Under the pieces are notes generated by a model. It did no database searches. It saw only the letters and a program-made list of their open reading frames with translations, and was not told the origin of the DNA. Shown here one piece after another: positions 43,624-50,863 of a stretch of DNA of 64,000 nt. The first letter of the stretch is position 1; the number at the start of each line of letters is the position of its first letter. Position numbers and translations under genes: made by a program. This stretch comes from Lachnoclostridium sp. (lineage in GTDB: Bacteria > Bacillota > Clostridia > Lachnospirales > Lachnospiraceae). The DNA lies in assembly GCA_021770065.1 (NCBI GenBank), contig JAETRR010000013.1, forward strand, positions 1-64,000. Direction: 5' to 3'.

Positions 43624-44210
43624 GCTTCTCCTCCTGTCAGTTCATCCAGATTTTTTCCGTAAGCATCCATAAAATATTCCAGAAACAGATCGGCCTCCGG
43701 AAGCTCCATCCGCCGGATATGGCAGAGAGTCTGCTCCTTTGCGCGGACAAATTCGAGGTTGCCCGTCTGCTCTTCCTCCACACATTTAATATATGCGGAC
43801 AGCTTATCCGCCGCCTTTACCAGCCTCCACAGATAGGCGTCTTTTTCCTGTTTTTCGAAAATCTCCCGGTAAGCCTCCTGCATGATCTCCGGAAGCATCT
43901 TAAGAAGTGTTCTGGAAGCCTCAAGTTCGATATCCTTGTATGTATTTTTAATCTCTTTGTTGTAGTATTTTACAGGAGTCGGCATATCTCCCGTAATAAT
44001 CTCCGTAGCGTCGTGATACATCCCAAGTACTGCCGCTTTTTCCGCGTCCAGCTCTTTGTTTAGCCTGGTATTGCCAATCACTGCAAGAGCATGGGCAATC
44101 ATGGAAACCTCCAGGCTGTGCTCGCTTAAGTTCTCATTGCGCGAATTGCGCATCAGAGCCCAGCGGTCAATATATTTCATCCGGGACATCATGGCAAAAA
44201 AACTGTTCAT
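43620..44210 (-). CDS. yfbR: YfbR-type 5'-deoxynucleotidase (HD domain)
   Basis: A 196-residue HD-domain phosphohydrolase that removes phosphate from deoxyribonucleoside 5'-monophosphates in E. coli (YfbR). It starts MNSFFAMMSRMKYIDRWALM, then shows NLSEHSLEVSMIAHALA (first His), MYHDATEIITGDMPTPVKYY (the HD dyad and following Glu/Asp) and a late AADKLSAYIKCVEE (second Asp). These are the expected metal and catalytic residues. The start at 44,210 overlaps the stop of the C39-like gene by four bases. It is translationally coupled on both sides. Confidence 0.92.
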   Translation of the reverse strand: MNSFFAMMSRMKYIDRWALMRNSRNENLSEHSLEVSMIAHALAVIGNTRLNKELDAEKAAVLGMYHDATEIITGDMPTPVKYYNKEIKNTYKDIELEASRTLLKMLPEIMQEAYREIFEKQEKDAYLWRLVKAADKLSAYIKCVEEEQTGNLEFVRAKEQTLCHIRRMELPEADLFLEYFMDAYGKNLDELTGGEA

Positions 44211-44926
44211 GTGTTTTCCCCCGTCCTTCTCCATTTCTTCTTCGCCCGTATCCGGCAGATATTGCTTGTGATACAGGTGCTGTATTTTTTCATATACTTC
44301 TGATACTCCGCCCAGGAAAGATAATACTCCTTTCCCCAGGATGAAACCTGCAGATATCCGTCCATCATGCCGGTTACCACCACAAAGTGAGCCTTTGTTT
44401 CCGTGGCGTACAGATATTCCCCGTTCTCTTTCCGATAAAACGTAACCTTGCGCCTGCCCCAGAATATAGGAAAATTCGGGCCTATGGCCAGAATTACAGG
44501 AATATCCTGCCGCAGCATCTCCTCAATACGCGAAAGGATCCTGCCCGGCCGGACACACCAGGCGGCTCTCAGATCAATCCGGTAATGACGGAAATAACGG
44601 TTCATAGCTATCGGCAGGAAAAGTCCGGGAACACCGAATCCCGGAATAACAGAAAGATATCTCCGCCGCATCTTAATCAAGTAGCGCTCATAACGGGGAT
44701 AAGACAGAAAGCCATCCTCCCGCAGCATTCCATAGAGCAGATCCGTCTCACAGGATGTCTGATGGAGGCCCAGGTAAAGAAGCACATCCGCCATACCCAC
44801 CACACCGCAGCCATATTTTCGCATAATACGGCTGGCAGACCATGTCTGGCTTCCTCCGAAAGAATGATCGTTCTGTGTCTTTATCGAAAAATATGGATGC
44901 CTCAGGCAGTAACGCTTTGATTCCAT
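44207..44926 (-). CDS. C39-like cysteine peptidase-fold protein
   Basis: A 239-residue protein with a papain/C39-like pattern: Cys40 in a helix start (YGCGVVGMADVLLYLG), His180 in KAHFVVVTGMMDGYLQV and a trailing SSWGKEYYLSWAEYQKYM, where C39-like_2 proteins usually have Asp/Asn and a W-G-K turn. It has no signal peptide and no ABC transporter partner, so it is not a classic bacteriocin-leader peptidase. Proteins of this type are common but uncharacterised in Lachnospiraceae. It heads an overlapping unit with yfbR, the zinc-ribbon protein and nfo, and has a good promoter 61 bases upstream. Confidence 0.65.
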   Translation of the reverse strand: MESKRYCLRHPYFSIKTQNDHSFGGSQTWSASRIMRKYGCGVVGMADVLLYLGLHQTSCETDLLYGMLREDGFLSYPRYERYLIKMRRRYLSVIPGFGVPGLFLPIAMNRYFRHYRIDLRAAWCVRPGRILSRIEEMLRQDIPVILAIGPNFPIFWGRRKVTFYRKENGEYLYATETKAHFVVVTGMMDGYLQVSSWGKEYYLSWAEYQKYMKKYSTCITSNICRIRAKKKWRRTGENT

Positions 44927-44986
44927 ATGGTTTCTCCTATTTCATGTTCCGCAAAATTTCTGTTTTATCTTTGTGCTTATTTTACT

Positions 44987-45015
44987 AGTATACCACAAAA
45001 AGAGACAGCTGTCAC
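44987..45015 (-). promoter_or_regulatory. Candidate promoter of the C39-like/yfbR/zinc-ribbon/nfo unit
   Basis: On the minus strand GTGACA (45010-45015) and TATACT (44987-44992) have a 17-base spacer and lie 61 bases before the first start codon. The -10 box differs from consensus at one position. Confidence 0.5.
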
Positions 45016-45067
45016 CATACCGCCCCTTTAGAAGATATTAATTTTTCGTTACAGATCAGCCATGCAG

Positions 45068-45128
45068 AAAAAGAGAGGGAGGCCGGCCGCGGGAGCTTGC
45101 TCACAAAGGCCGGCCTCCCTCTCTTTTT
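45068..45128. terminator. 21-bp perfect palindrome terminator
   Basis: Arms at 45068-45088 and 45108-45128 are exact complements (AAAAAGAGAGGGAGG... with ...CCTCCCTCTCTTTTT) and enclose 19 bases; the A/T ends of the arms provide a U-tract on either strand. It lies downstream of the FMN-binding gene. Confidence 0.8.
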
Positions 45129-45145
45129 CTATAGGGCGCAGCCCG

Positions 45146-45186
45146 CGAAGCCGGAATCCGCTTTCCTTTAGCGGATTCCGGCTTCG
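45146..45186. repeat. 17-bp hairpin beside a GGGC/GCCC mini-hairpin
   Basis: CGAAGCCGGAATCCGCT (45146-45162) and its complement (45170-45186) form a stem with a 7-base loop. On the minus strand it is followed by CGGGCTGCGCCCTAT (45132-45146), matching in layout the CGGGCTTCGCCCTAT next to the hairpin at 12-68. It lies in the 97 bases between the FMN-binding gene and the 45,068 terminator. Confidence 0.5.
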
Positions 45187-45224
45187 GCATGGCGTCCGCC
45201 GGGAACATCTCGCTTCCGGTCCCG

Positions 45225-45647
45225 TCACTTTTCCGCATCCGCCGCCTGCGCCTTCTCCACAACCTCCCGGAATCCCGCCGCCACCGCTCCCGAAGTAACA
45301 GTCGCTCCGCTGACCGCATCCAGATGTGTACTGACTTCATCAATATAAGCATCGGAAAGTTCGGCAAATATCGTCTCATTGTACTGTGCCACGGCCTTCT
45401 GCCCGATAGCCGGAGTCTCAGAATCTCCCTGGGCCGTAAGAGCGCTTATGCGTTCATCCTCCACCGTCAGAGTAAGAATCACCTCTCCGCCATAGCCCTC
45501 ATTAGAGGCCGTATAAGTAACTCCGCTGCCTTTCCCGGACAAAGCATTATAAATGGGATTGGACAATGCGGTAATCAGAATCATCAGTATGATAATTGCA
45601 ATGAGGGAAATAATTCCTCTTTTATTGGGTTCTGCCTGTATTGCCAT
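45225..45647 (-). CDS. Membrane-anchored FMN-binding domain protein
   Basis: A 140-residue protein with one N-terminal transmembrane helix (about 11-30) and an extracytoplasmic FMN-binding domain of the RnfG/NqrC type. The flavinylation site is SGATVTS (about 115-121; Thr acceptor). It is a shorter relative of RnfG and probably takes part in extracytosolic flavin-based electron transfer; a partner is not evident nearby. It needs ApbE for flavin attachment, which is not in this window. The start at 45,647 is fixed by AAGGAGG. Its upstream neighbour is miaB, 54 bases away. Confidence 0.88.
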   Translation of the reverse strand: MAIQAEPNKRGIISLIAIIILMILITALSNPIYNALSGKGSGVTYTASNEGYGGEVILTLTVEDERISALTAQGDSETPAIGQKAVAQYNETIFAELSDAYIDEVSTHLDAVSGATVTSGAVAAGFREVVEKAQAADAEK

Positions 45648-45701
45648 GGTATGCCTCCTTCTCTTCCCAATCAGCATACCCGGTTTTAAGATTATTTATT
45701 C

Positions 45702-47186
45702 TCACAGCCTGCTTGGGGTCTTTGACTCCTGCGGGGCATTCTCCAGCAGGGTTCCCATATAATAGAAACCTTTGCAGACCTCCAGACGTACCTTGCGGAT
45801 ACTTCCGATAAGAGAAGTATCTCCCGGGAAATGCACCAGAAGGTTATTGCTCATCCTCCCTGTTAAAAGCGAGGAATCATGTTCGTTGACCTCCTCTATC
45901 AGCACCTCCTGGACCGAATCCGCAAAACGCGCCGTCTGCGCCCTGGCATTTTCCTGCACCAGGGCAAGCAGCCGGTCAAACCTGGACTTTACTTCCGCCT
46001 CCGGCACCTGATTCTCCATAGCAGCGGCAGGCGTCCCGGTGCGCTTTGAGTAGATAAAGGTATAAGCATTATCATATTGAACCTTCTTTACCACATCCAG
46101 CGTCTCCAGAAAATCTTCTTCCGTCTCCCCCGGAAATCCCACAATAATATCCGTTGTCAGAGAAATACCGGGAATCTCCCGGCGGATCCTCTCTGCCAGT
46201 TCCAGGTACTGTTCTTTGGTGTATTTGCGGTTCATGGCCTTTAAAATCCGTGTGCTTCCGGACTGGAGAGGCAGATGGAGATGGCGGCAGATCTTTTTTG
46301 ACTCTTTCATCACCTGAATCAATTCCTCAGACAGATCCTTAGGGTGTGAAGTCATAAACCGAATCCTCTTAATGCCCTCAACCTGCTCCACACGGCGGAG
46401 AAGCTCCCCAAAAGAAACAGGTTCTTGCAAAGTTTTTCCATAAGAATTGACATTCTGCCCCAGAAGCATAACCTCCGATACTCCATCCTCTGCCAGAGTT
46501 TCGATTTCCCGCAGAATATCCTCCGGTCTGCGGCTGCGCTCCCGTCCTCTGACATAGGGGACGATGCAGTAACTGCAGAAATTATTGCAGCCGAACATAA
46601 TATTCACACCGGATTTAAAGGGATACTTTCGTTCAACGGGCAGATCCTCCACGATCTCATCCGTGCCGTCCCAGATATCAACAACCTGCTCCCTGCTTTC
46701 CAGAGTCGCAGCCAGAAGTTCTGCAAATTTAAAAATATTGTGGGTTCCGAAGATCAGATCCACGAAGCGGTAGCTTTTCTTCAGCTTTTCCACTACTTCG
46801 GGCTCCTGCATCATACAGCCGCACAGAGCAATCCGCATATGAGGATTGCTTTTTTTCTCATGCTTTAAAAGGCCGAGATGGCCGTAAACTTTTAAATTGG
46901 CATTTTCTCTTACGGTACAGGTATTGTAGATTACAAAGTCCGCATGCTCGTCCAAAGCCTCAAGGAAGCCTGCCTGCTCCAGAATTCCGGCAAGTTTTTC
47001 CGAATCGCGGGCATTCATCTGGCAGCCCATATTGAGAACAAAAGATTTGGGTAAGCGCCCATTTTTTTGTTCAAAATCTTTCACCCACCTGCGACATTTA
47101 GCCATAAAGTAGTACTGCCTAAACGGTTCTTCTGTCGGAGGCTCTGAATTAATTTCTATTATATCTAAATCAATTTCATTATACAT
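45702..47186 (-). CDS. miaB: tRNA-2-methylthio-N6-isopentenyladenosine synthase
   Basis: A 494-residue radical SAM methylthiotransferase that adds a methylthio group to i6A37 of tRNAs reading UNN codons. Its three domains are an N-terminal UPF0004 domain with cluster-binding Cys (VLNMGCQMNARDSE, NTCTVRENA, GCMMQE), the radical SAM core (CNNFCSYCIVPYVRGRE) and a C-terminal TRAM domain. The first 45 residues (IDLDIIEINSEPPTEEPFRQ...) are an extension common in Lachnospiraceae. A diverged second copy of this same N-terminus lies about 0.8 kb upstream, with an AT-rich gene between them, suggesting that this copy may be an acquired replacement. See findings. Confidence 0.95.
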   Translation of the reverse strand: MYNEIDLDIIEINSEPPTEEPFRQYYFMAKCRRWVKDFEQKNGRLPKSFVLNMGCQMNARDSEKLAGILEQAGFLEALDEHADFVIYNTCTVRENANLKVYGHLGLLKHEKKSNPHMRIALCGCMMQEPEVVEKLKKSYRFVDLIFGTHNIFKFAELLAATLESREQVVDIWDGTDEIVEDLPVERKYPFKSGVNIMFGCNNFCSYCIVPYVRGRERSRRPEDILREIETLAEDGVSEVMLLGQNVNSYGKTLQEPVSFGELLRRVEQVEGIKRIRFMTSHPKDLSEELIQVMKESKKICRHLHLPLQSGSTRILKAMNRKYTKEQYLELAERIRREIPGISLTTDIIVGFPGETEEDFLETLDVVKKVQYDNAYTFIYSKRTGTPAAAMENQVPEAEVKSRFDRLLALVQENARAQTARFADSVQEVLIEEVNEHDSSLLTGRMSNNLLVHFPGDTSLIGSIRKVRLEVCKGFYYMGTLLENAPQESKTPSRL

Positions 47187-47254
47187 TTCTCTTGACTTTT
47201 TTCCCTTTCCAACATATAATATACAAAAAGAAGCGGGTTTTTTACCGTACAGCT

Positions 47255-47779
47255 TTATGGCTCAAGCGGGGTGCTCGTTTCTTTTTTTATGTTTATGATA
47301 TCATATAAATACAGTTTTCTGTTCTCGGAATGTCTTATCACCAGTTCTGCATGAAATACATTATACCGCAAAACATCATTATTTTCATCAAAAACTGGTA
47401 TTGCAAATCTGGAATCATATCGATACCAGCCATATTTCGCATTTTTATCATGCTTTCTTTCCAGATTTTCCCGAAATCTTTTATTTTGGGCAATTTCTAT
47501 CATCTCTGGGATTCCTTGTGCAGCATTTGCTTTTGCCTTTGCCAATGCTCCTTTTAATTTTGCAGTATAATTTGAACCAGAATATTCATCAGGAAGATCT
47601 CTGCCAATATATATGATTTCTTTACTCTCTGCGATTTCTATAAATTCTCCAACATACTGTTTTAAATATTGTTCAACCTCATCCCAGTCTATGTTTCTTT
47701 TCCCTTTAAATCGAATATCATTCACAATAACAATCTGGTTCCCGTTCACATCTTTGATAACGCTTATGTTTCTTTCCAT
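47255..47779 (-). CDS. AT-rich gene, possible BECR-fold (PBECR-like) nuclease domain
   Basis: A 174-residue protein I cannot assign with certainty. It starts MERNISVIKDVNGNQIVIVND. The C-terminal part, YGWYRYDSRFAIPVFDENN ... VFHAELVIRHSENRKLYLYDIINIKKETSTPL, has the look of the phage/polymorphic-toxin BECR nuclease modules (PBECR), whose members end with a D-I-x-N-I-K-K-E-T-S-x-P-L-like strand. The gene is visibly AT-rich compared with its neighbours, which fits recent transfer. It starts after GGGAGG and sits between a miaB remnant upstream and intact miaB downstream. No obvious immunity gene of its own is seen. If it is a nuclease, its target is unknown. Confidence 0.6.
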   Translation of the reverse strand: MERNISVIKDVNGNQIVIVNDIRFKGKRNIDWDEVEQYLKQYVGEFIEIAESKEIIYIGRDLPDEYSGSNYTAKLKGALAKAKANAAQGIPEMIEIAQNKRFRENLERKHDKNAKYGWYRYDSRFAIPVFDENNDVLRYNVFHAELVIRHSENRKLYLYDIINIKKETSTPLEP

Positions 47780-47826
47780 AATCCTCCCTACGCTGCCCTG
47801 CAATAACTTTTCAGAATCTTGTTTAC

Positions 47827-48003
47827 TCACACGAACGGACACCCGAAGGTGGTAACACAGAAAGTTAAGGGACGTCCTATCCGCTCTGCCTCTTTTTCCA
47901 CCAGCTTCCGGCATTTTGCAAGAAAATAATACTGTCTGGCCGGTTCTTCCCGGGGCGGTTCCCAACTTATATCTATTTTATCCAAATCTGTCTCATAATA
48001 CAT
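47827..48003 (-). pseudogene. 5' remnant of a second, diverged miaB
   Basis: A 58-codon frame beginning MYYETDLDKIDISWEPPREE closely parallels the first 55 residues of the intact miaB (same EPP.EEP.RQYYF.AKCR pattern). It continues to FCVTTFGC, the start of the first MiaB cluster motif, then breaks off at PFV-stop. The next MiaB residues can be seen out of frame (SKQDSEKLL, compare ARDSEKLAG), so a frameshift plus loss of the remaining 430 residues destroyed it. It keeps AGGAG about 10 bases before the ATG. It lies directly upstream of the AT-rich gene. Confidence 0.8.
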
Positions 48004-48034
48004 TTTTCATCTGCTCCTTTTGCCTTTCGACCGG

Positions 48035-49192
48035 TTACCGCGGCTGGGGCCGTTTGCTTTCAACAAAGGTTTTTCCGCCGTCTTCCGTAACATAGATCTT
48101 TTTCCGGTATTGGTTGCTGCTGTGATCGGTATAAATTCCCGCAATAGTTCCGTGGTTTTCATCCTGAAAGGTTATTTCCGCAGCCCCATACATGGAACCG
48201 TCAAAGGGATCTGCATTTACCAGCTCCCAGGTCTTTTTCCCGTCTGTGCTTTTGATCAGAACATAAAAGTAGTTTCCCATGACATAGTCTGCATTTATGA
48301 GCCGGTAGCAGACGTTTCTGTCCTCCAGAACGAATTCTGCCGCAGCTTCCGGTTCAAATTCACCATCATAAGTCCGGACCCATTTTTCCAGGGACTCCTG
48401 CCAGGCCTCTTCTTCCGTCAGAGCCTCCTGCTGGGCCTCCTCTTCCTCCAAAGCCCTCTGCCGGATCTCATATTCGGTAACAGGCTCCTCCTCCGGCTTT
48501 TCCGGCTTAGGTTCACCGGGAAACAGTTTGTCAAATTCTGTCTCCATCAAATCCGTTAATTCTTCCTTAAATCCGGAACCCACTGTATTCAAAATCCAGG
48601 CACCGGAAAAATTTACCCAGAATGCTTTTCCTTTTATCCGCACTTCGAATTGTGAAAAAACATCATAGAAAGAATTCTTAACATCGGTTTGGTGATAATT
48701 CCAGAAATAACGCGGATCCTTCCCGACATACTCTGCCCATTCTTCCATTTCATCCGCACAGGCCAAAAGATCTTCCCACGAACTGCAGGAAAGACTCAGA
48801 TATACCGGTTCTTCCAGCCGGTAAGTCTGCGCTTCTTCTAATGTATATACCTCTTTGTTATGATTTACAAAGTAAACCTCCCGATCCTTTGTTCTCCAGA
48901 AAGTCAGCGCATCCCTTTTCATCATCTGCTCTATAAAATTGTTCTCCAAAGGGTTTTTCTTATCCACCTGGAACCATACGGCCTCAGGTCTCTCACGCAG
49001 ACTGTATGCGCAGTAAATGTATTTATCCTCTTCGTCTTTTGCAAACTCTGTGTTTTCTCCGAAATAAGCCTTCATCTCCGCATCCAGACGATCCCTGCCC
49101 GACAGAAAACCGGACAGGAAAAAGAGACCGAGAAGAACCGCCGATGCCAGGCTGAGTACAGTCAAAGTCCGGAACAATTTCTTTTCATTCAT
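48035..49192 (-). CDS. Hypothetical membrane-anchored protein with Asp-box-like C-terminus
   Basis: A 385-residue protein with one N-terminal transmembrane helix (about 9-31) and a large outside domain. The middle carries a Glu/Pro-rich spacer (PGEPKPEKPEEEP, then a Glu-, Gln- and Ala-rich helix, about 230-270). The C-terminus has two S/T-x-D-x-G/K-K-T-x motifs, KSTDGKKTW and VTEDGGKTF, resembling the Asp-box (BNR) turns of sialidase-like propellers, but too few for a full propeller. Function is unknown. Its start overlaps the DUF1667 stop by four bases (ATGA), so it is expressed with the FAD-oxidoreductase group, which may be chance. Confidence 0.6.
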   Translation of the reverse strand: MNEKKLFRTLTVLSLASAVLLGLFFLSGFLSGRDRLDAEMKAYFGENTEFAKDEEDKYIYCAYSLRERPEAVWFQVDKKNPLENNFIEQMMKRDALTFWRTKDREVYFVNHNKEVYTLEEAQTYRLEEPVYLSLSCSSWEDLLACADEMEEWAEYVGKDPRYFWNYHQTDVKNSFYDVFSQFEVRIKGKAFWVNFSGAWILNTVGSGFKEELTDLMETEFDKLFPGEPKPEKPEEEPVTEYEIRQRALEEEEAQQEALTEEEAWQESLEKWVRTYDGEFEPEAAAEFVLEDRNVCYRLINADYVMGNYFYVLIKSTDGKKTWELVNADPFDGSMYGAAEITFQDENHGTIAGIYTDHSSNQYRKKIYVTEDGGKTFVESKRPQPR

Positions 49193-49578
49193 ACATCCTG
49201 CCTGCTTCCCCCGGGTACGGCATCCACATTCTTTGTGGCCACGAGATCCACTCCCGTACCTGCGGCATTTTCCAGAACCACATCCCCTGTACGGACCGGA
49301 GCCGCAATCTGTATGTCCTTAAGCGCCCGGACGCAGGCAGAAATCTTTTCTTTTGGAACGGCCTCCTTTGTCTTTACTGACAAAACCGGAAGGGTTCCGC
49401 CTGAAACCCTCACGGTGGAGGTTACCATCCGCACCGGAGCCGTTACCTCCTTACGTGCGTATATCTCTCCCCTCCTGCAGGTATTTCCCGTTACCCGAAG
49501 GACTGCCTCCCCGTTCATTTCAACCGTAAGGGCACAGCCTAAGGGACAGTTGATACAGGTCAGATTCTTTGTTTTCAC
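49189..49578 (-). CDS. DUF1667 protein (partner of GlpA-like oxidoreductases)
   Basis: A 129-residue protein with an N-terminal cysteine cluster CINCPLGC plus a later Cys (NTCRRG), the pattern of DUF1667. Four cysteines suggest an iron-sulfur or other metal site. DUF1667 genes nearly always follow a GlpA-like FAD dehydrogenase and an NAD(P)/FAD oxidoreductase, as here, and the three likely form one complex acting in electron transfer from an alpha-hydroxy or glycerol-3-phosphate-type substrate. It starts 5 bases after the upstream oxidoreductase stop. Confidence 0.85.
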   Translation of the reverse strand: MKTKNLTCINCPLGCALTVEMNGEAVLRVTGNTCRRGEIYARKEVTAPVRMVTSTVRVSGGTLPVLSVKTKEAVPKEKISACVRALKDIQIAAPVRTGDVVLENAAGTGVDLVATKNVDAVPGGSRQDV

Positions 49579-49583
49579 CCGGC

Positions 49584-50852
49584 TTACTCCTCCTCAATCT
49601 TTACGGTTATCTGCTTCAAATCCGGACAGCGAAGAAGCGCTTCCCTCTCAAGCCTTACTTCTTCCATCTCTCCGGGAGCTGCTATCCGGCGTTTGCGGTG
49701 AAGCACTCGTTCCTCATCAAAGTAAACGCTTACATAGCAGTTCTTATACACTCTGTCCACCCGGAAACGCAGAGGCAGCACATCCTCCATCCCAGCCGTA
49801 TGAATGCTTTCCGGAACCGTATAGCGCACTCCGGCTCCCGTCCGCAGCTTTACGGCGGTTCCCTTTGCTTTTCCCCCGTCTGTGTTTTTCACATAAGCCG
49901 CCGCATGTCTGCCTGCCGCCGCTGCTTCCTCCGATACAAAATCTACCAGATCGTGCACATGCAGTACATTCCCGCAGGCAAATACGCCCTCCAGACTGGT
50001 CTCCAGACTTTCATTGACCTTAGGACCCGATGTGACAGGATTCAGTTCCACGCCCATTCCTCTGGACAGCTCGTTTTCCGGTACCAGTCCCACGGAAAGA
50101 AGAAGGGTATCGCAGGTATAATATTCCTCTGTCCCCGGGATCGGTTTTCCCTGTCCGTCAACCTCTGCCAGCGTCACGCCCTCGACCCGTTCCTTTCCCC
50201 TGATATCTACCACGGTATGGCTTAATTTCAGCGGAATATCATAGTCATCAAGGCACTGGACAATGTTTCGTTTCAGTCCGCCGGAATAGGGCATAAGCTC
50301 AGCTACAGCTTTCACTTCGGCACCCTCCAGAGTCATTCTTCTGGCCATAATAAGCCCGATATCTCCGGAGCCCAGTATCACAACCTCCCGGCCGGGAAGA
50401 ACCCCTTCCATATTCACAAGCCGCTGGGCCGTTCCGGCCGAATAGATGCCTGCCGGACGGTATCCCGGGATATTGAGGGCCCCTCTCGGCCTCTCCCGGC
50501 AGCCCATGGCCAGAATAACGGCCTCTGCCTGAAGTTCAAACATCCCTTCCTCCCGGTTCACAGCCGTCACAAGCTTTCCCGGACTGATGTTCATAACCAT
50601 GGTATTTAAGCGGTATTCGATCTCCAGCTCCTTTATCCGGCTGATAAAACGCTCCGCATATTCCGGTCCCGTAAGCTCCTCCCGGAAGGTATGAAGGCCG
50701 AAGCCGTTGTGGATGCACTGATTTAAGATTCCCCCGAGCTCCCGGTCTCTCTCCAATATCAAAATGCTTTCGATGCCGCTTTTTTTTGCGGAAACAGCGG
50801 CTGCAAGACCTGCCGGGCCTCCGCCGATGATGACAATATCATAGCTTTTCAT
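49584..50852 (-). CDS. NAD(P)/FAD-dependent oxidoreductase (GlpA-DUF1667 cluster)
   Basis: A 422-residue flavoprotein of the pyridine nucleotide-disulfide type. It has an N-terminal FAD dinucleotide motif GGGPAGLAAA (about 9-18), a second GxGxxG motif for NAD(P) in VVILGSGDIGLIMARRM and a late FAD motif in EGVFACGNVLHVHDLVDFV. No redox disulfide CxxxxC is present, so it probably passes electrons between FAD and an iron-sulfur partner. The start at 50,852 (MKSYDIVIIGGG) is preferred; 57 codons of upstream open frame have no homology-like features and would overlap the GlpA-like gene. It is 11 bases after that gene. Confidence 0.85.
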   Translation of the reverse strand: MKSYDIVIIGGGPAGLAAAVSAKKSGIESILILERDRELGGILNQCIHNGFGLHTFREELTGPEYAERFISRIKELEIEYRLNTMVMNISPGKLVTAVNREEGMFELQAEAVILAMGCRERPRGALNIPGYRPAGIYSAGTAQRLVNMEGVLPGREVVILGSGDIGLIMARRMTLEGAEVKAVAELMPYSGGLKRNIVQCLDDYDIPLKLSHTVVDIRGKERVEGVTLAEVDGQGKPIPGTEEYYTCDTLLLSVGLVPENELSRGMGVELNPVTSGPKVNESLETSLEGVFACGNVLHVHDLVDFVSEEAAAAGRHAAAYVKNTDGGKAKGTAVKLRTGAGVRYTVPESIHTAGMEDVLPLRFRVDRVYKNCYVSVYFDEERVLHRKRRIAAPGEMEEVRLEREALLRCPDLKQITVKIEEE

Positions 50853-50863
50853 GTTCTGCAGCC

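Noticed and set aside
45101..45379. 92-codon frame over the tandem hairpins at 45 kb
   Set aside because: Arg-rich shadow of the FMN-binding gene running into hairpin DNA; no ribosome binding site.
48860..50017. 385-codon plus-strand frame across the DUF1667 region
   Set aside because: Crosses three minus-strand genes that have clear motifs and overlapping starts; low-complexity Ser/Pro/Arg translation.
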